Assembly: GCF_042685365.1 (NCBI RefSeq)
Contig: NZ_JBHUMY010000008.1
Location: 40,054 to 104,053 of the forward strand
Reading direction: 5' to 3'
Source of the DNA: Paenibacillus_AP thailandensis
Lineage (GTDB): Bacteria; Bacillota; Bacilli; Paenibacillales; Paenibacillaceae
DNA: 64,000 bases
Every line of letters begins with the position of its first letter. Positions within the stretch are counted from its first letter, which is position 1. The notes beneath the pieces are model-generated. The model had not been told where the DNA came from, did no database searches, and was given only the letters and a program-made list of their open reading frames with translations. Made by a program: the position numbers and the translations under genes. Below, in pieces: positions 8,786 to 17,772 of this stretch.

Positions 8786-9680
8786 GGCTTTCACCTACCG
8801 ATCGGATAAAAATTTCGTTCAGCGTCGGTTCCATCACTTCAAAACGCTGCACTTCGGTCTGGCTGACCGCCAGCTTAATAATTTCGCTCGCCGCCTCTTC
8901 GCCCGTAATGCGGATATCGTAGCCTTGCTCGTGCCGCTCGACCTGGGTCACGCCACGCAGCCCTTCAAGCCCGGCGACTTCCCCTGCCGTCCGCAAGACG
9001 ACCCGTTCTCTCGGGTAACGCTTTTTAATTTGTTTAATATTGCCTTGAAGCACGACATCGGACCGGTGCAGGATGGTCATATTGCGGCACAGCTCTTCGA
9101 CATGCTCCATCCGGTGCGTCGAGAAGAGCATCGCCATTCCTTCGTCGCGCAGCTCCTTCACGACCCCTTTCAGCATCTCGACGTTAACCGGGTCGAGTCC
9201 GCTGAACGCTTCGTCCAATATGACGATTTTCGGATGATGGATGACGGAAGCGATAAACTGGATTTTTTGCTGGTTGCCTTTGGACAGCTCCTCGACCTTC
9301 TTGTCGTAATATTCCGGAACCTCGAACCGCTCCAGCCACCGTTTCAAATTCCGCTCGGCGTCCCGCCTCGAAATGCCTCTCAGCTGCGCCAAATACGTAA
9401 TTTGATCGGATACTTTCACCCGCGGGTAAAGACCGCGTTCTTCCGGCAAATAACCCATCATCCGCAGCTGGTCGGCGCTGTAAGGCTTGCCGAAATACGA
9501 AATCCGCCCTTGATCCGGGTAGATCAGCCCAAGCACCATCCGCATCGTCGTCGTTTTACCCGCGCCGTTGGCGCCGAGCAGTCCGTATATTTCGCCGGCT
9601 TCCACCTCGAGACTGACGCCGTTCACCGCCGTTTTATCGCCGTATTGCTTCACGACATGTTCAACTTGCAATGGCTTCAT
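8778..9680 (-). CDS. ABC transporter ATP-binding protein (NatA-like)
   Basis: Cytoplasmic ATPase of about 300 aa: Walker A GANGAGKTT (about 36-44), signature LSKGNQQKIQ, Walker B IVILDEAFSGLDP, H-loop STHRME, plus a C-terminal DUF4162-like extension common in NatA/YhaQ proteins. It starts directly where the upstream ATPase gene ends and overlaps the permease that follows, so it surely pairs with that permease. Confidence 0.93.
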   Translation of the reverse strand: MKPLQVEHVVKQYGDKTAVNGVSLEVEAGEIYGLLGANGAGKTTTMRMVLGLIYPDQGRISYFGKPYSADQLRMMGYLPEERGLYPRVKVSDQITYLAQLRGISRRDAERNLKRWLERFEVPEYYDKKVEELSKGNQQKIQFIASVIHHPKIVILDEAFSGLDPVNVEMLKGVVKELRDEGMAMLFSTHRMEHVEELCRNMTILHRSDVVLQGNIKQIKKRYPRERVVLRTAGEVAGLEGLRGVTQVERHEQGYDIRITGEEAASEIIKLAVSQTEVQRFEVMEPTLNEIFIRSVGESHE

Positions 9681-10616
9681 CTAAACGATTCCTCCCGATC
9701 CCGTATTCATCCGGCCGCCCGTTTTTTTCTGTTTCATCAATTCGGCCAAAATATCGTCCAGCCCCATCGGCTGCCTGTGCGTTATGTCAATGTCATTCTC
9801 CGCGCACCACCGCTCCGCGTCGTACGCTTCTCTTGTAACGACCCTCCATGCTTGGCCGGCCGGCGCCAGCTCGCACAATCCGGGCATCCCAGCCGCCCCG
9901 CCGGACGTTAACCCGGTGCCTTGCACGAACAATATCTGCCATCTCCCAAGCAGCTCATCCTTCTCGTACATGCCCAGCACTTCCCCGCCGGCCATAAAGA
10001 CGATGTAATCGGCCAGCCGCCTTACTTCCTCCACGACATGCGAAGCCATCAGAATCGTGCGATCGCCGTCTTCCATATAGCGGTGAAGCACCTCCAGCAT
10101 TGTCCGCCAAGCAAGCGGATCGAGACCGGAGGACGGTTCGTCCAGCAGCAGCAATTCCGGCCGATGCGCCAGCGCCAAGGCGAAATCGTATTTGCGCCGC
10201 ATCCCTTTCGACATTTTGCCCAGCTTCAGGCTGTCGTCGACTTCGAACATGGCCAGCAGATCGCGGTAATGCCGGTCATCCCAGCCGGAATACCAGCGCC
10301 GGACGAAGGCCGTTTTGAACGCGCCGGTCATATTGTCCTCTCCGACCGTCGGGCCTTCGGCCAAATAACCGATCCGCTGCTTTAGCGACGTATCGCCGGC
10401 CGTGCCGACCTGGTGATCGAGCAAGCGAATCGTGCCCCGCTCAGGCTTTACAAGATCCAGCATCATGCGGAACAGCGTGCTTTTGCCCGAGCCGTTCGGA
10501 CCGACGATTGCGGTCACATAGCCTTGCGGGATCGCAAGCGATACCGGCCCAAGCTGAAATCTCTGCCTTTGAAGCGAGACTTGGTCAAGCGCGATAGCCG
10601 TTTGGGACTGTTCCAT
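9681..10616 (-). CDS. ABC transporter ATP-binding protein (YtrB-like)
   Basis: Second ATPase of the operon: Walker A GPNGSGKST, signature MSKGMRRKYDFALA, Walker B LLLLDEPSSGLDP, H-loop ASHVVEEV. ATG 10616 is preceded by AAGGAGAG; it begins 4 bases after the GntR gene stop. The order GntR then ATPase resembles ytrA-ytrB in Bacillus, where the system responds to cell-envelope stress. Its membrane partner is probably the first gene of the operon. Confidence 0.92.
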   Translation of the reverse strand: MEQSQTAIALDQVSLQRQRFQLGPVSLAIPQGYVTAIVGPNGSGKSTLFRMMLDLVKPERGTIRLLDHQVGTAGDTSLKQRIGYLAEGPTVGEDNMTGAFKTAFVRRWYSGWDDRHYRDLLAMFEVDDSLKLGKMSKGMRRKYDFALALAHRPELLLLDEPSSGLDPLAWRTMLEVLHRYMEDGDRTILMASHVVEEVRRLADYIVFMAGGEVLGMYEKDELLGRWQILFVQGTGLTSGGAAGMPGLCELAPAGQAWRVVTREAYDAERWCAENDIDITHRQPMGLDDILAELMKQKKTGGRMNTGSGGIV

Positions 10617-10620
10617 GACG

Positions 10621-11034
10621 TCACTCTCCTTCCGTTTCCTTTCGGTCTTCACCCATCCGTCGCTCCAGCGCTTCCCGGAACGCAGCCGTTAATTCCTCCT
10701 TCGTGCATTGCAGCCGAATTCCCGTTTCAATCGCCGCTTCAAAAGCTTGCGCGACCTCCATGAGCCGGAACCGGTCTCTCTCTTCCTGATCGACCTTCGC
10801 GATATACGTACCCGTGCCTTGCCTCGTCCGAAGCAATCCTTCCGACTCCAGATCCTGATAAACCCGGCGTACGGTAATGACGCTGCACTTCAAGGCTTGG
10901 GCAAGCTCGCGGATAGAAGGCAGCAGCGTTCCTTCGGCAAGCTGGCCGCTGACGATGAGCGCCCGAAGCTGCACTTCGATCTGATAGTAGAGCGGCTCGG
11001 CGCTCTGCTCGTTAATATGAATCGGCAGCCACAT
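10621..11034 (-). CDS. GntR family regulator, YtrA subfamily
   Basis: Short GntR regulator (137 aa): N-terminal winged HTH (EPLYYQIEVQLRALIVSGQL to LRTRQGTGTYIA, residues 12-80) and only a short C-terminal dimerisation region, as in the YtrA subfamily that controls ABC exporters. The start follows GAAGGTGAAGGC. It is second in the operon, so it is expressed with the transporter it likely represses; the long operator upstream of the first gene is its probable site. Confidence 0.93.
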   Translation of the reverse strand: MWLPIHINEQSAEPLYYQIEVQLRALIVSGQLAEGTLLPSIRELAQALKCSVITVRRVYQDLESEGLLRTRQGTGTYIAKVDQEERDRFRLMEVAQAFEAAIETGIRLQCTKEELTAAFREALERRMGEDRKETEGE

Positions 11035-11067
11035 GCCTTCACCTTCTTTTCGTTAAGCCTGTTATTC

Positions 11068-11781
11068 TTAAAACGTTCTTGCCTTAAGCTTGGCGCATAG
11101 GCGGTTGTACCCAATGCCCACCAAGCTAGCCGCACCGAACAGCAATGCGAGCGCGGTGTACCACCAAGAGCCTTGCTGAATGGCGTCGAACACGCCTACG
11201 ACAAGCGCCAGTTCCGCCATTCCGGCGCCAATCGCCACGGCCACGAACAAGAAAAGCACGACAAAGCAAACGACCGTATACCTTTTTCCGGAAAGCGTCA
11301 ATTCGTAATACAAGTAGACCGAAGCGACGCCAAGGGAATAAAACAACCAAAACAAGGCGCCTAGAATGTAGGGCCCGACATCGTAAGCTTCTTTCAAGCC
11401 CGGCACCGCGAAGTACAAGGCGGTAAAGTAGAGTACCGCAGCCGGTACCAGATGAATCGCCAGCATAAGCAGTCTGCCCAAAGCGATGCTTTCCACCGGA
11501 ATCGGCATCGTGCGCCATTGCGCCAAGCTATGCGTGCAAATATCTTCCCGCCAATAACGGAACGTCGAGCGGTTAAACGAGAAGCCCAGCACCGGAAAAA
11601 CGGCCAGCAGTATAAAATCCAAGACGTTCCGAGACAATTCCGGCTGCTCCGCCGGGATATCGTATAACGGAAATGTCGTAAACACCAAATAGGCCGAAAA
11701 TAAAACGGTTATTATGCTCCCGATTTTGCCCCGCGCCAATTCATGACGCGCAATATGCCACGCCCCTTGCCATTTATTCAT
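11068..11781 (-). CDS. Multi-pass membrane protein, ABC-2-like permease subunit
   Basis: About 238 aa with roughly six hydrophobic segments (for example IGSIITVLFSAYLVFTTF, FILLAVFPVLGFSF, LLMLAIHLVPAAVLYFTALYF). First gene of the GntR operon; no soluble domain. It probably forms the membrane part partnered with the YtrB-like ATPase. Start ATG 11781 is preceded by GAGGGAG; an ATG at 11799 is possible but lacks a good ribosome site. Confidence 0.75.
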   Translation of the reverse strand: MNKWQGAWHIARHELARGKIGSIITVLFSAYLVFTTFPLYDIPAEQPELSRNVLDFILLAVFPVLGFSFNRSTFRYWREDICTHSLAQWRTMPIPVESIALGRLLMLAIHLVPAAVLYFTALYFAVPGLKEAYDVGPYILGALFWLFYSLGVASVYLYYELTLSGKRYTVVCFVVLFLFVAVAIGAGMAELALVVGVFDAIQQGSWWYTALALLFGAASLVGIGYNRLCAKLKARTF

Positions 11782-11804
11782 AGGCTCCCTCGCTTTCATT
11801 CACC

Positions 11805-11840
11805 GTTTATACTGTATATATTAATATACACAGTATAAAC
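11805..11840. promoter_or_regulatory. 36-bp GntR/YtrA-type operator
   Basis: Arms GTTTATACTGT and ACAGTATAAAC are exact reverse complements, and the 14 bases between are also dyad-symmetric except one pair. It lies 24 bases upstream of the first gene of the exporter operon, overlapping where its promoter must be. Confidence 0.8.
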
Positions 11841-11903
11841 AGATTGATGCCATTTGTAAATAGGAATCACGGCTGCCGGATGAACGGAATTAACGAAGCA
11901 TGA

Positions 11904-11946
11904 CACAAAAAAACCGGAGGACGCCCTGATCGGCTTCCCCCGGTTT
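11904..11946 (-). terminator. Terminator of the cta operon
   Basis: AAACCGGGGGA pairs with TCCTCCGGTTT (one G-U) around a 14-base loop, followed by seven T on the minus strand. Confidence 0.88.
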
Positions 11947-11969
11947 CTGTTTCCCGGATCCGTGACAAC

Positions 11970-12443
11970 CTAACCGAATATCGCTTCAAACACCGGCTTC
12001 GTATGCCCGCCGGGATACATCCAATAAAGCAGCACATATACAAATACGCCCGTTACGGCAGTAGGCAGCCAGATCGTGGCCGTGATCCTTCCCCATCTCC
12101 GATGCTTGGCGAATTTTTTGTTCCAGGCCAGCAGAAGCGTCGTAATCCCAAAGACGGCCGCCACCGTCGCGAGAACGATATGAAACAGCAAAAAGATCAA
12201 ATAGTAGGGCTTCAGCCAATCGGGTCCGCCCCACGAAGTATTGCCCACCAATACGGTACGGGATAAATAAACGATAAAAAACAGCAGCGCCGTAACGGCT
12301 CCTCCGGTCATCACCCGCTCATGCTCGGCGAATCTCCGTTTTACGGCATACCTCCAACCGATTGCGACAAGCACTGCGCTTATCACAATAAACGACGTGC
12401 TAATGGCTGGCATAATCTCATAGCTCGACAACGTCATCCCCAC
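11970..12443 (-). CDS. ctaM: DUF420 membrane protein, oxidase assembly factor (CtaM-like)
   Basis: 157-aa membrane protein of the DUF420 family with about five TM helices and the family core SWGGPDWLKPYYLIFLLFHIVLA. In Bacillus and Staphylococcus the member of this family (YozB/CtaM) is needed for heme-copper oxidase maturation. It is placed 41 bases after ctaG in the oxidase operon, which supports that role. The likely start is GTG 12443 with AAGGA five bases upstream; an ATG two codons later abuts a GGTGGGG and is less likely. Confidence 0.82.
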   Translation of the reverse strand: MGMTLSSYEIMPAISTSFIVISAVLVAIGWRYAVKRRFAEHERVMTGGAVTALLFFIVYLSRTVLVGNTSWGGPDWLKPYYLIFLLFHIVLATVAAVFGITTLLLAWNKKFAKHRRWGRITATIWLPTAVTGVFVYVLLYWMYPGGHTKPVFEAIFG

Positions 12444-12484
12444 CTATGTCCTTGATCGTAAATTCGCGTATCGAGTAGTCCGCT

Positions 12485-13381
12485 TCAGGCCGTTTTCGGA
12501 TTCGAATTCGGCATATCGTCTTCGGTATGCTCTTTCCTAAACCAATGTAAAAAGATATACGCCAAAATGATGCCGTACATTAATTCCTGAACGAGCTTCA
12601 TCACGATGCCGCCAAGCTGCTGATCCTCGACGGGCTTCATCAGGTTAAAAAACTGCGGGCCTTCGAACTGTTCCAGCAGCCGGCTCGGATCGCCGGACAC
12701 GCAATACCCCATCGCTTTCACCCAGACGTCCGGATCGTTGTAAATGGCATACATCGGATTGCTCGCAAAGATGATCAATGCGCAAGCCGGCGTAAGCAGC
12801 ACGCCGTTCGCAAATACATAAGCCATTTTCTTCAGGTCGGTCAACCGGTTCCATTCCGGCACGGGACAAGCAATCTGCCACCACATCAGAATCGCCGCGA
12901 CCAGAAGCAGCAAATAATAAATCCGGTGAATCGTATAATGCGTCATCACGTAATCGTGAACGGCAGGCACATGATAGACCGAGAACATGACATTAAACAG
13001 AAGGAGCGCCACGATCGGATTCGTCAGCAGCCTAAGTTTCCTCCACCATGGGGAGGAGAACGCTTTCCTCCATACGAAGCCGGGAACGGAAAGCAGCAGC
13101 ATCGGAGGCACAATCAAATAAGAAACCGACATGTTGACCATATGGAACGTAAACATAAGATGGCCCAATAAATTGAGAGGGCCGCCTTGCACCAAGTAAA
13201 AAAGCAGCGCAGCGCCGATAAACATCGTCTGCTGCAGCTTCGTCGCTCTCGCTTCGCCCGGCGCGTGTTTCTCTCTCCATGGTCCGATGACATAGTAATA
13301 GCCGATAATAACCGCCGCCACGGCGAATAGAAATATAGGGTTCCACAATTCTTCGAAGCTGAAATATTCCAATCCTAGCAT
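12485..13381 (-). CDS. ctaG: Cytochrome c oxidase assembly factor CtaG
   Basis: 298-aa membrane protein of the CtaG_caa3 family: about seven TM helices, with conserved FTFHMVNMSVSYLIVPPMLLLSVPGF and DYVMTHYTIHRIYYLLLL segments whose His residues are typical. In Bacillus subtilis CtaG is required for active caa3 oxidase, probably CuA or copper assembly. The start follows AAAGGAG nine bases upstream. It lies 170 bases after ctaF, separated by a hairpin, so it may be expressed at a lower level or from its own promoter. Confidence 0.95.
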   Translation of the reverse strand: MLGLEYFSFEELWNPIFLFAVAAVIIGYYYVIGPWREKHAPGEARATKLQQTMFIGAALLFYLVQGGPLNLLGHLMFTFHMVNMSVSYLIVPPMLLLSVPGFVWRKAFSSPWWRKLRLLTNPIVALLLFNVMFSVYHVPAVHDYVMTHYTIHRIYYLLLLVAAILMWWQIACPVPEWNRLTDLKKMAYVFANGVLLTPACALIIFASNPMYAIYNDPDVWVKAMGYCVSGDPSRLLEQFEGPQFFNLMKPVEDQQLGGIVMKLVQELMYGIILAYIFLHWFRKEHTEDDMPNSNPKTA

Positions 13382-13523
13382 CGTGGAGGTCTCCTTTCTG
13401 CCTCTGTTTGGGATCGGCTTCTTGCCATAAAAACTACCGCTGATAATCCGGACGCCATCTTCGAATGACTTCCATAAAAGTTTTTCTCATGCGATGGCTC
13501 TATGACTATGACAACAGTGCAAA

Positions 13524-13545
13524 GAGGGCTCCGCAAGGAACCCTC
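13524..13545 (-). terminator. Hairpin between ctaF and ctaG
   Basis: On the minus strand GAGGGTTCC and GGAGCCCTC form a 9-bp stem (one G-U) with loop TTGC, followed by only TTTG. It probably attenuates or processes the mRNA between the structural oxidase genes and ctaG. Confidence 0.5.
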
Positions 13546-13551
13546 CTTTCT

Positions 13552-13875
13552 TTACCACCATGCCCAATATTCGGCCATAATAACCATCGTAAAGACAACG
13601 ACGATCCCGAACACGATTCCGATTATCGGGTAAAGATGTCCCCGATCCTTCATGTGCATCCAGAACGCCAGCTGCACGAATACTTGCAGGCAGGCCGTTC
13701 CGATCAGAATGATGTAAATGAAATCTTTGTTGACATCGCCGGATATAACGACGGCGAAGGCGATCAACGTCAGAACAAGGGAAAATATAAACGCGACGAT
13801 ATGCTTCTGCGGCCCTTCCAGCCGATGCCGTTCGGGACGCTTCTCCGCAGCCTCATGACGGCTTTCGCTTGTCAT
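13552..13875 (-). CDS. ctaF: Cytochrome c oxidase subunit IV
   Basis: 107-aa small subunit with three TM helices (HIVAFIFSLVLTLIAFAVV; DFIYIILIGTACLQVFVQLAFWMHMKD; IGIVFGIVVVFTMVIMAEYW), matching the bacterial COX4 pro family. The HMKD motif after TM2 is typical. It starts 3 bases after ctaE ends, with AAGGTGG upstream. Confidence 0.93.
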   Translation of the reverse strand: MTSESRHEAAEKRPERHRLEGPQKHIVAFIFSLVLTLIAFAVVISGDVNKDFIYIILIGTACLQVFVQLAFWMHMKDRGHLYPIIGIVFGIVVVFTMVIMAEYWAWW

Positions 13876-13878
13876 CCG

Positions 13879-14496
13879 TCAGCCCACCTTTCCCATCAAA
13901 TAAACGACGGTGAAAATGAAAACCCACACGACGTCGATAAAGTGCCAATACAAGCCGGCAACGTAAGCTTTTGGCGCGGTTACGACCGTCAAGCCTTTCC
14001 TTGCGATCTGGCCGATTATAAGCGAGATCCACAATATGCCGAACAAGACGTGGCCGCCGTGAAAGCCGACCAGCGTATAGAACGATGAACTGAAGGCGCT
14101 TGTCGTAAAGCCGTGACCCTCATGTACATAGTGATTGAATTCGTAAATTTCGAGCGCGAGGAACCCGAGCCCGAGCAGTACCGTTACAATGAGCCATCCG
14201 ATAACGCCGCCTTTGTTATGGCGATGCAGCGCTTGCGTCGCCATAACGCTGGTCAAGCTCGACGTCAGCAGGAGTATGGTTGCCAGCGCGACAAGGGTTA
14301 GATCGAACAGCTCGCTTGGCGGCGGACCGTCAAGCACCTGGTCGCGAAGCGCAAGGAATGCCGAGAACAACGTGCCGAACAATACCGTCTCGCCGCCAAG
14401 AAACAACCAGAAGCCAAGTACTTTATTGCGTCCCTCCAGCGTCGCCTTCTCCGGCTCGTGCGGCAATTGGCCTTCGGTATGCGTATGCGAACTCAT
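13879..14496 (-). CDS. ctaE: Cytochrome c oxidase subunit III
   Basis: 205-aa subunit III with five TM helices; conserved FWLFLGGETVLFGTLFSAF, VGFHGGHVLFGILW and YWHFIDVVWVFIF motifs. Start ATG overlaps the ctaD stop (ATGA), so translation is coupled; GGGGG lies seven bases upstream. Confidence 0.96.
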   Translation of the reverse strand: MSSHTHTEGQLPHEPEKATLEGRNKVLGFWLFLGGETVLFGTLFSAFLALRDQVLDGPPPSELFDLTLVALATILLLTSSLTSVMATQALHRHNKGGVIGWLIVTVLLGLGFLALEIYEFNHYVHEGHGFTTSAFSSSFYTLVGFHGGHVLFGILWISLIIGQIARKGLTVVTAPKAYVAGLYWHFIDVVWVFIFTVVYLMGKVG

Positions 14497-16361
14497 GCTT
14501 TAACCCCCTGTTCGTGAAGCTCGTCTGGATCGATATGGTATCCGTGATCATCCTTCAGGGAGCGGAGCATCATGCAGAAGAAGGTAATCACTAAACCTAG
14601 AATGCCCACATAAAGCCCCAGATTGTTTGGCCAATCTTTGGCGTACATAAATCCGAAGCCCGCAATGAACAGACCGACGGACATAAAGAACGGCAGAATC
14701 GACGGCGAAGGCATATGGATCGGGCCAAGCGGCTCCGCAGGCGTCATCCGTTTGTTGCCGTCCATCTTTTCTTTCCAGTAAGCATCGTATCCGCGGACAA
14801 GCGGCGTTTGCGCGAAATTGTATTCCGGCGCCGGAGACGAGATCGTCCATTCCAGCGTACGGCCGTCTTCCCATGGATCGTCCGCTGCGGCAGCCGGCTT
14901 GAACGACGTCACGACGACGTTGATCAGGAAGAAGATTGTGCCGAGCCCCATCAAAAGCGCGCCGATCGTACTGATCAGATTCAAGTTGTTGAAGCCAAGT
15001 CCGTCCAGGTAAGTCCAGATCCGCCGCGGCATACCCATGAGGCCGAGGAAGTGCTGAACGAAGAACGTTAAATGGAAGCCGATAAAAAACGTCCAGAACG
15101 TCAGCTTGCCGAGTCCTTCATGAAGCATCCGCCCGAATATTTTGGGCCACCAGTAATGCAGGCCGGCAAAAATGCCGAGCACCAGTCCGCCGACGATGAC
15201 GTAGTGGAAATGCGCTACGACGAAATAGGAGTCGTGGTACTGGAAGTCCGCCGGAGCAGCCGCCAGCATGACGCCCGTAACGCCGCCCATAACGAAGGTC
15301 GGGATAAAGCCTACGGCAAACAGATTCGCCGACGTAAACTTGATGGAGCCGCCCCACATCGTAAACAGCCAGTTGAAAATTTTGATGCCTGTCGGCACGG
15401 CGATAAGCATGGTGGCGATCGAGAACAACGCGTTCGCGACCGGTCCGAGGCCGGTCGTAAACATATGGTGCGCCCAAACCATGAAGCCGAGGAATCCGAT
15501 CAGAATCGTAGCGAACACCATGGAGCTGTAGCCGAACAGCCGCTTGCGCGAGAACGTGCTGATGACTTCGGAAATAACGCCAAACGCCGGCAATATCAGA
15601 ATGTAAACTTCAGGGTGACCGAAAATCCAGAATATGTGCTCCCAGAGTACGGCGTTGCCGCCGGCCGAAGGTTCAAAGAAGTTGGCGTCGAACAGCCGGT
15701 CGAACATAAGCGCCACCAAACCTACCGTAAGGGCCGGGAACGCGAACAGGATAAGCGCCGACGTAATGAAAATCGTCCACGTAAACATCGGCATGCGCAT
15801 AAAGCTCATGCCCGGCGCGCGCATGTTGATGATCGTTACAAGGAAGTTAATGCCGCCGACCAACGTGCCGATACCGGCGATTTGAAGGCCGATTACATAA
15901 TAGTCCAGTCCGTGGCCGGAACTGAACGTCTTGCCGGACAACGTGGCGTAGGCCGTCCAGCCTGCGTCGGGCGCTCCGCCTGCGAACCAGCTCACGTTCA
16001 GCAGCAGGCCGCCGAACAGAAACGTCCAGAAGCCAAGGGCATTGACGAACGGGAAAGCGACGTCCCGCGCCCCGATCTGCAAAGGTACGATCGCGTTCAT
16101 CAGCGCAAACAAGAGCGGCATCGCGGCAAGGAAAATCATCGTCGTGCCGTGCATCGTAAGCAGTTCGTTGTATGTACTTGCATCGACGAAGTTATTCAAC
16201 GGCTTCCAAAGCTGGATTCGGATCAGTATCGCTTCGAGCCCGCCGATCAGGAAGAAAAATCCTCCCGCAATCATGTACAATATTCCGATTTTTTTATGGT
16301 CAACCGTCGTGAGCCAATCCATCAGCCCCGTATAGCGTTTAACCGTATGAGCGTGCGACAA
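14493..16361 (-). CDS. ctaD: Cytochrome c oxidase subunit I
   Basis: 622-aa heme-copper oxidase subunit I that reduces O2 and pumps protons. Visible landmarks: LTTVDHKKIG at the N terminus, heme ligand region LLTMHGTTMIFLA, CuB/Tyr-His region FWIFGHPEVYILILPAFG, DSYFVVAHFHYVIVGG heme ligands, and an extra C-terminal region as in caa3 enzymes. The start is TTG at 16361 with AAAGGAGG eight bases upstream. Confidence 0.97.
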   Translation of the reverse strand: MSHAHTVKRYTGLMDWLTTVDHKKIGILYMIAGGFFFLIGGLEAILIRIQLWKPLNNFVDASTYNELLTMHGTTMIFLAAMPLLFALMNAIVPLQIGARDVAFPFVNALGFWTFLFGGLLLNVSWFAGGAPDAGWTAYATLSGKTFSSGHGLDYYVIGLQIAGIGTLVGGINFLVTIINMRAPGMSFMRMPMFTWTIFITSALILFAFPALTVGLVALMFDRLFDANFFEPSAGGNAVLWEHIFWIFGHPEVYILILPAFGVISEVISTFSRKRLFGYSSMVFATILIGFLGFMVWAHHMFTTGLGPVANALFSIATMLIAVPTGIKIFNWLFTMWGGSIKFTSANLFAVGFIPTFVMGGVTGVMLAAAPADFQYHDSYFVVAHFHYVIVGGLVLGIFAGLHYWWPKIFGRMLHEGLGKLTFWTFFIGFHLTFFVQHFLGLMGMPRRIWTYLDGLGFNNLNLISTIGALLMGLGTIFFLINVVVTSFKPAAAADDPWEDGRTLEWTISSPAPEYNFAQTPLVRGYDAYWKEKMDGNKRMTPAEPLGPIHMPSPSILPFFMSVGLFIAGFGFMYAKDWPNNLGLYVGILGLVITFFCMMLRSLKDDHGYHIDPDELHEQGVKA

Positions 16362-16390
16362 GGCAGGTACCTCCTTTAATCACGGATGAT

Positions 16391-17437
16391 TTATTGTTCA
16401 TAATCAAGCTTCAGCTCGGACAAGTATTTCGATATGCCTTCAAGCTCCTGCTCCGTCAGTTCGACCTTGCCCATTCCGTTGCCCGGCTTCACCAGATCCG
16501 GGTCGGAAATCCAGCGGTACAGGTTGTCGTATACCGAGCCTTCGTTTGCGTATTTCGGATCATCCGTGTTTACAAGAATACCCCCGACCGACTCGCGGCT
16601 TGCAATGCCGGTCAAATTCGGATAAGCCGGTCCGCCTTGATCGCCTACGGCATGGCAAACCAAGCATTTGTTCACGAACGCCTCTTTGACGGCCGGATCC
16701 GCAGGAAGAGCAACCGGAGCTTGCAGCGCGGCCACCCAACGGTCGAACGAAGCGCCGTCTACCGCTTTGACTTTAAAGTCCATCAGTCCGTGCGAAGGAC
16801 CGCACAGCTCCGCGCATTTGCCCAAATAAACGCCTTCGTTTGGCGCAGAGAAGTACATTTTGTTTATATTTCCGCCCGGATTCGTATCGATCTTGCCCGC
16901 AAGCGACGGAATCCAGAACGAGTGAAGCACGTCGGCCGATTTCGCTTCGATCGAAATCGTCTTGCCGGTCGGAATGACCAGCTCCTGCGCCGTCTTCAAG
17001 CCGTATTCCGGATATTCGAACTCCCACCAGTACTGATGGGAAGTTACGATGACTTTAACGGCTTCCGGATCTTTGGAGTAATCTTTGGAAAGGTTGAACA
17101 CCGACTGAACGGTAGGAACGCCCAGAATGATCAGCAAGATGATCGGAATGACGGTCCATATAATCTCCAGCTTGTGATTGCCTTCAACTTGCTTCGGTAT
17201 CGTCTTGTCTCCCGGACGTCTGCGGTACCGGATGATGACGTAGAACGAGATCGCGAACACGACGACGACTACGACAACCATGATCGAGATTGCCAGCTTC
17301 ATCAGTCCGAACTGTTCTTCCGCCACAGGTCCTTGCGGCCTCAAAGCCGACAAGTCTTCCCGGCCGCAGGCAGTCAGCACGATTGCCATCAGTGCCATTA
17401 GCGGTACTAGCCGTTTCATTAACTGCCACCGATTCAT
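16391..17437 (-). CDS. ctaC: Cytochrome c oxidase subunit II with fused cytochrome c (caa3 type)
   Basis: About 348-aa lipoprotein subunit II. Lipobox IVLTAC near residue 25, two TM helices (FGLMKLAISIMVVVVVVVFAISFYVI; LEIIWTVIPIILLIILGVP), the CuA domain (His in FWIPSLAGK region, CAELCGPSHGLMDFKV) and a C-terminal cytochrome c domain with heme motif CLVCH. The fused heme c marks a caa3 oxidase. Start ATG 17437 is given; ATG 17419, with GGTGG six bases upstream, gives an equally good lipoprotein signal and may be the true start. Confidence 0.95.
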   Translation of the reverse strand: MNRWQLMKRLVPLMALMAIVLTACGREDLSALRPQGPVAEEQFGLMKLAISIMVVVVVVVFAISFYVIIRYRRRPGDKTIPKQVEGNHKLEIIWTVIPIILLIILGVPTVQSVFNLSKDYSKDPEAVKVIVTSHQYWWEFEYPEYGLKTAQELVIPTGKTISIEAKSADVLHSFWIPSLAGKIDTNPGGNINKMYFSAPNEGVYLGKCAELCGPSHGLMDFKVKAVDGASFDRWVAALQAPVALPADPAVKEAFVNKCLVCHAVGDQGGPAYPNLTGIASRESVGGILVNTDDPKYANEGSVYDNLYRWISDPDLVKPGNGMGKVELTEQELEGISKYLSELKLDYEQ

Positions 17438-17549
17438 CAATAATCAACCCCATTTTTGAAGTTTCATGGCTGCAAAACTTATTCAAAATTGCAGCAGAAT
17501 GCGCATTCATTGATGTAATTACAAAAGTTGCTACATTATTACTTTTTTA

Positions 17550-17579
17550 AATATAAAGTTTGCAGGGACTTTTTGTCAA
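17550..17579 (-). promoter_or_regulatory. ctaC: ctaC promoter
   Basis: On the minus strand TTGACA, 18-base spacer, TATATT: a strong sigma-A-type promoter giving a leader of roughly 100 bases before ctaC. The long leader leaves room for regulation, but no specific site was recognised. Confidence 0.7.
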
Positions 17580-17681
17580 CGCTCCACAGAGAGTTCACAA
17601 ATTGTTCTAAAAGCTGTCAAATTCGCAAATAAAAACGCTGCCATTTTCCCCACTCACCTATATTATGCACCTTATCCATGG

Positions 17682-17718
17682 GCATTTATGTATCCCCCTC
17701 CTCTACGTATATAAATGC
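17682..17718. promoter_or_regulatory. Inverted repeat upstream of the spore lipoprotein gene
   Basis: GCATTTAT and ATAAATGC arms separated by 21 bases, about 55 bases before the YhcN-like start. It may be an operator, or overlap a forespore (sigma-F/G) promoter, which was not identified with confidence. Confidence 0.4.
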
Positions 17719-17772
17719 GCCGCCGGCAAACTCTAAGATCTAACGATGGCGAGCAAAGGAGGAAAGCAGCTT

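Noticed and set aside
15072..16379. Long plus-strand open frame opposite ctaD
   Set aside because: Antisense shadow of a highly conserved oxidase gene; no start signals or domain.
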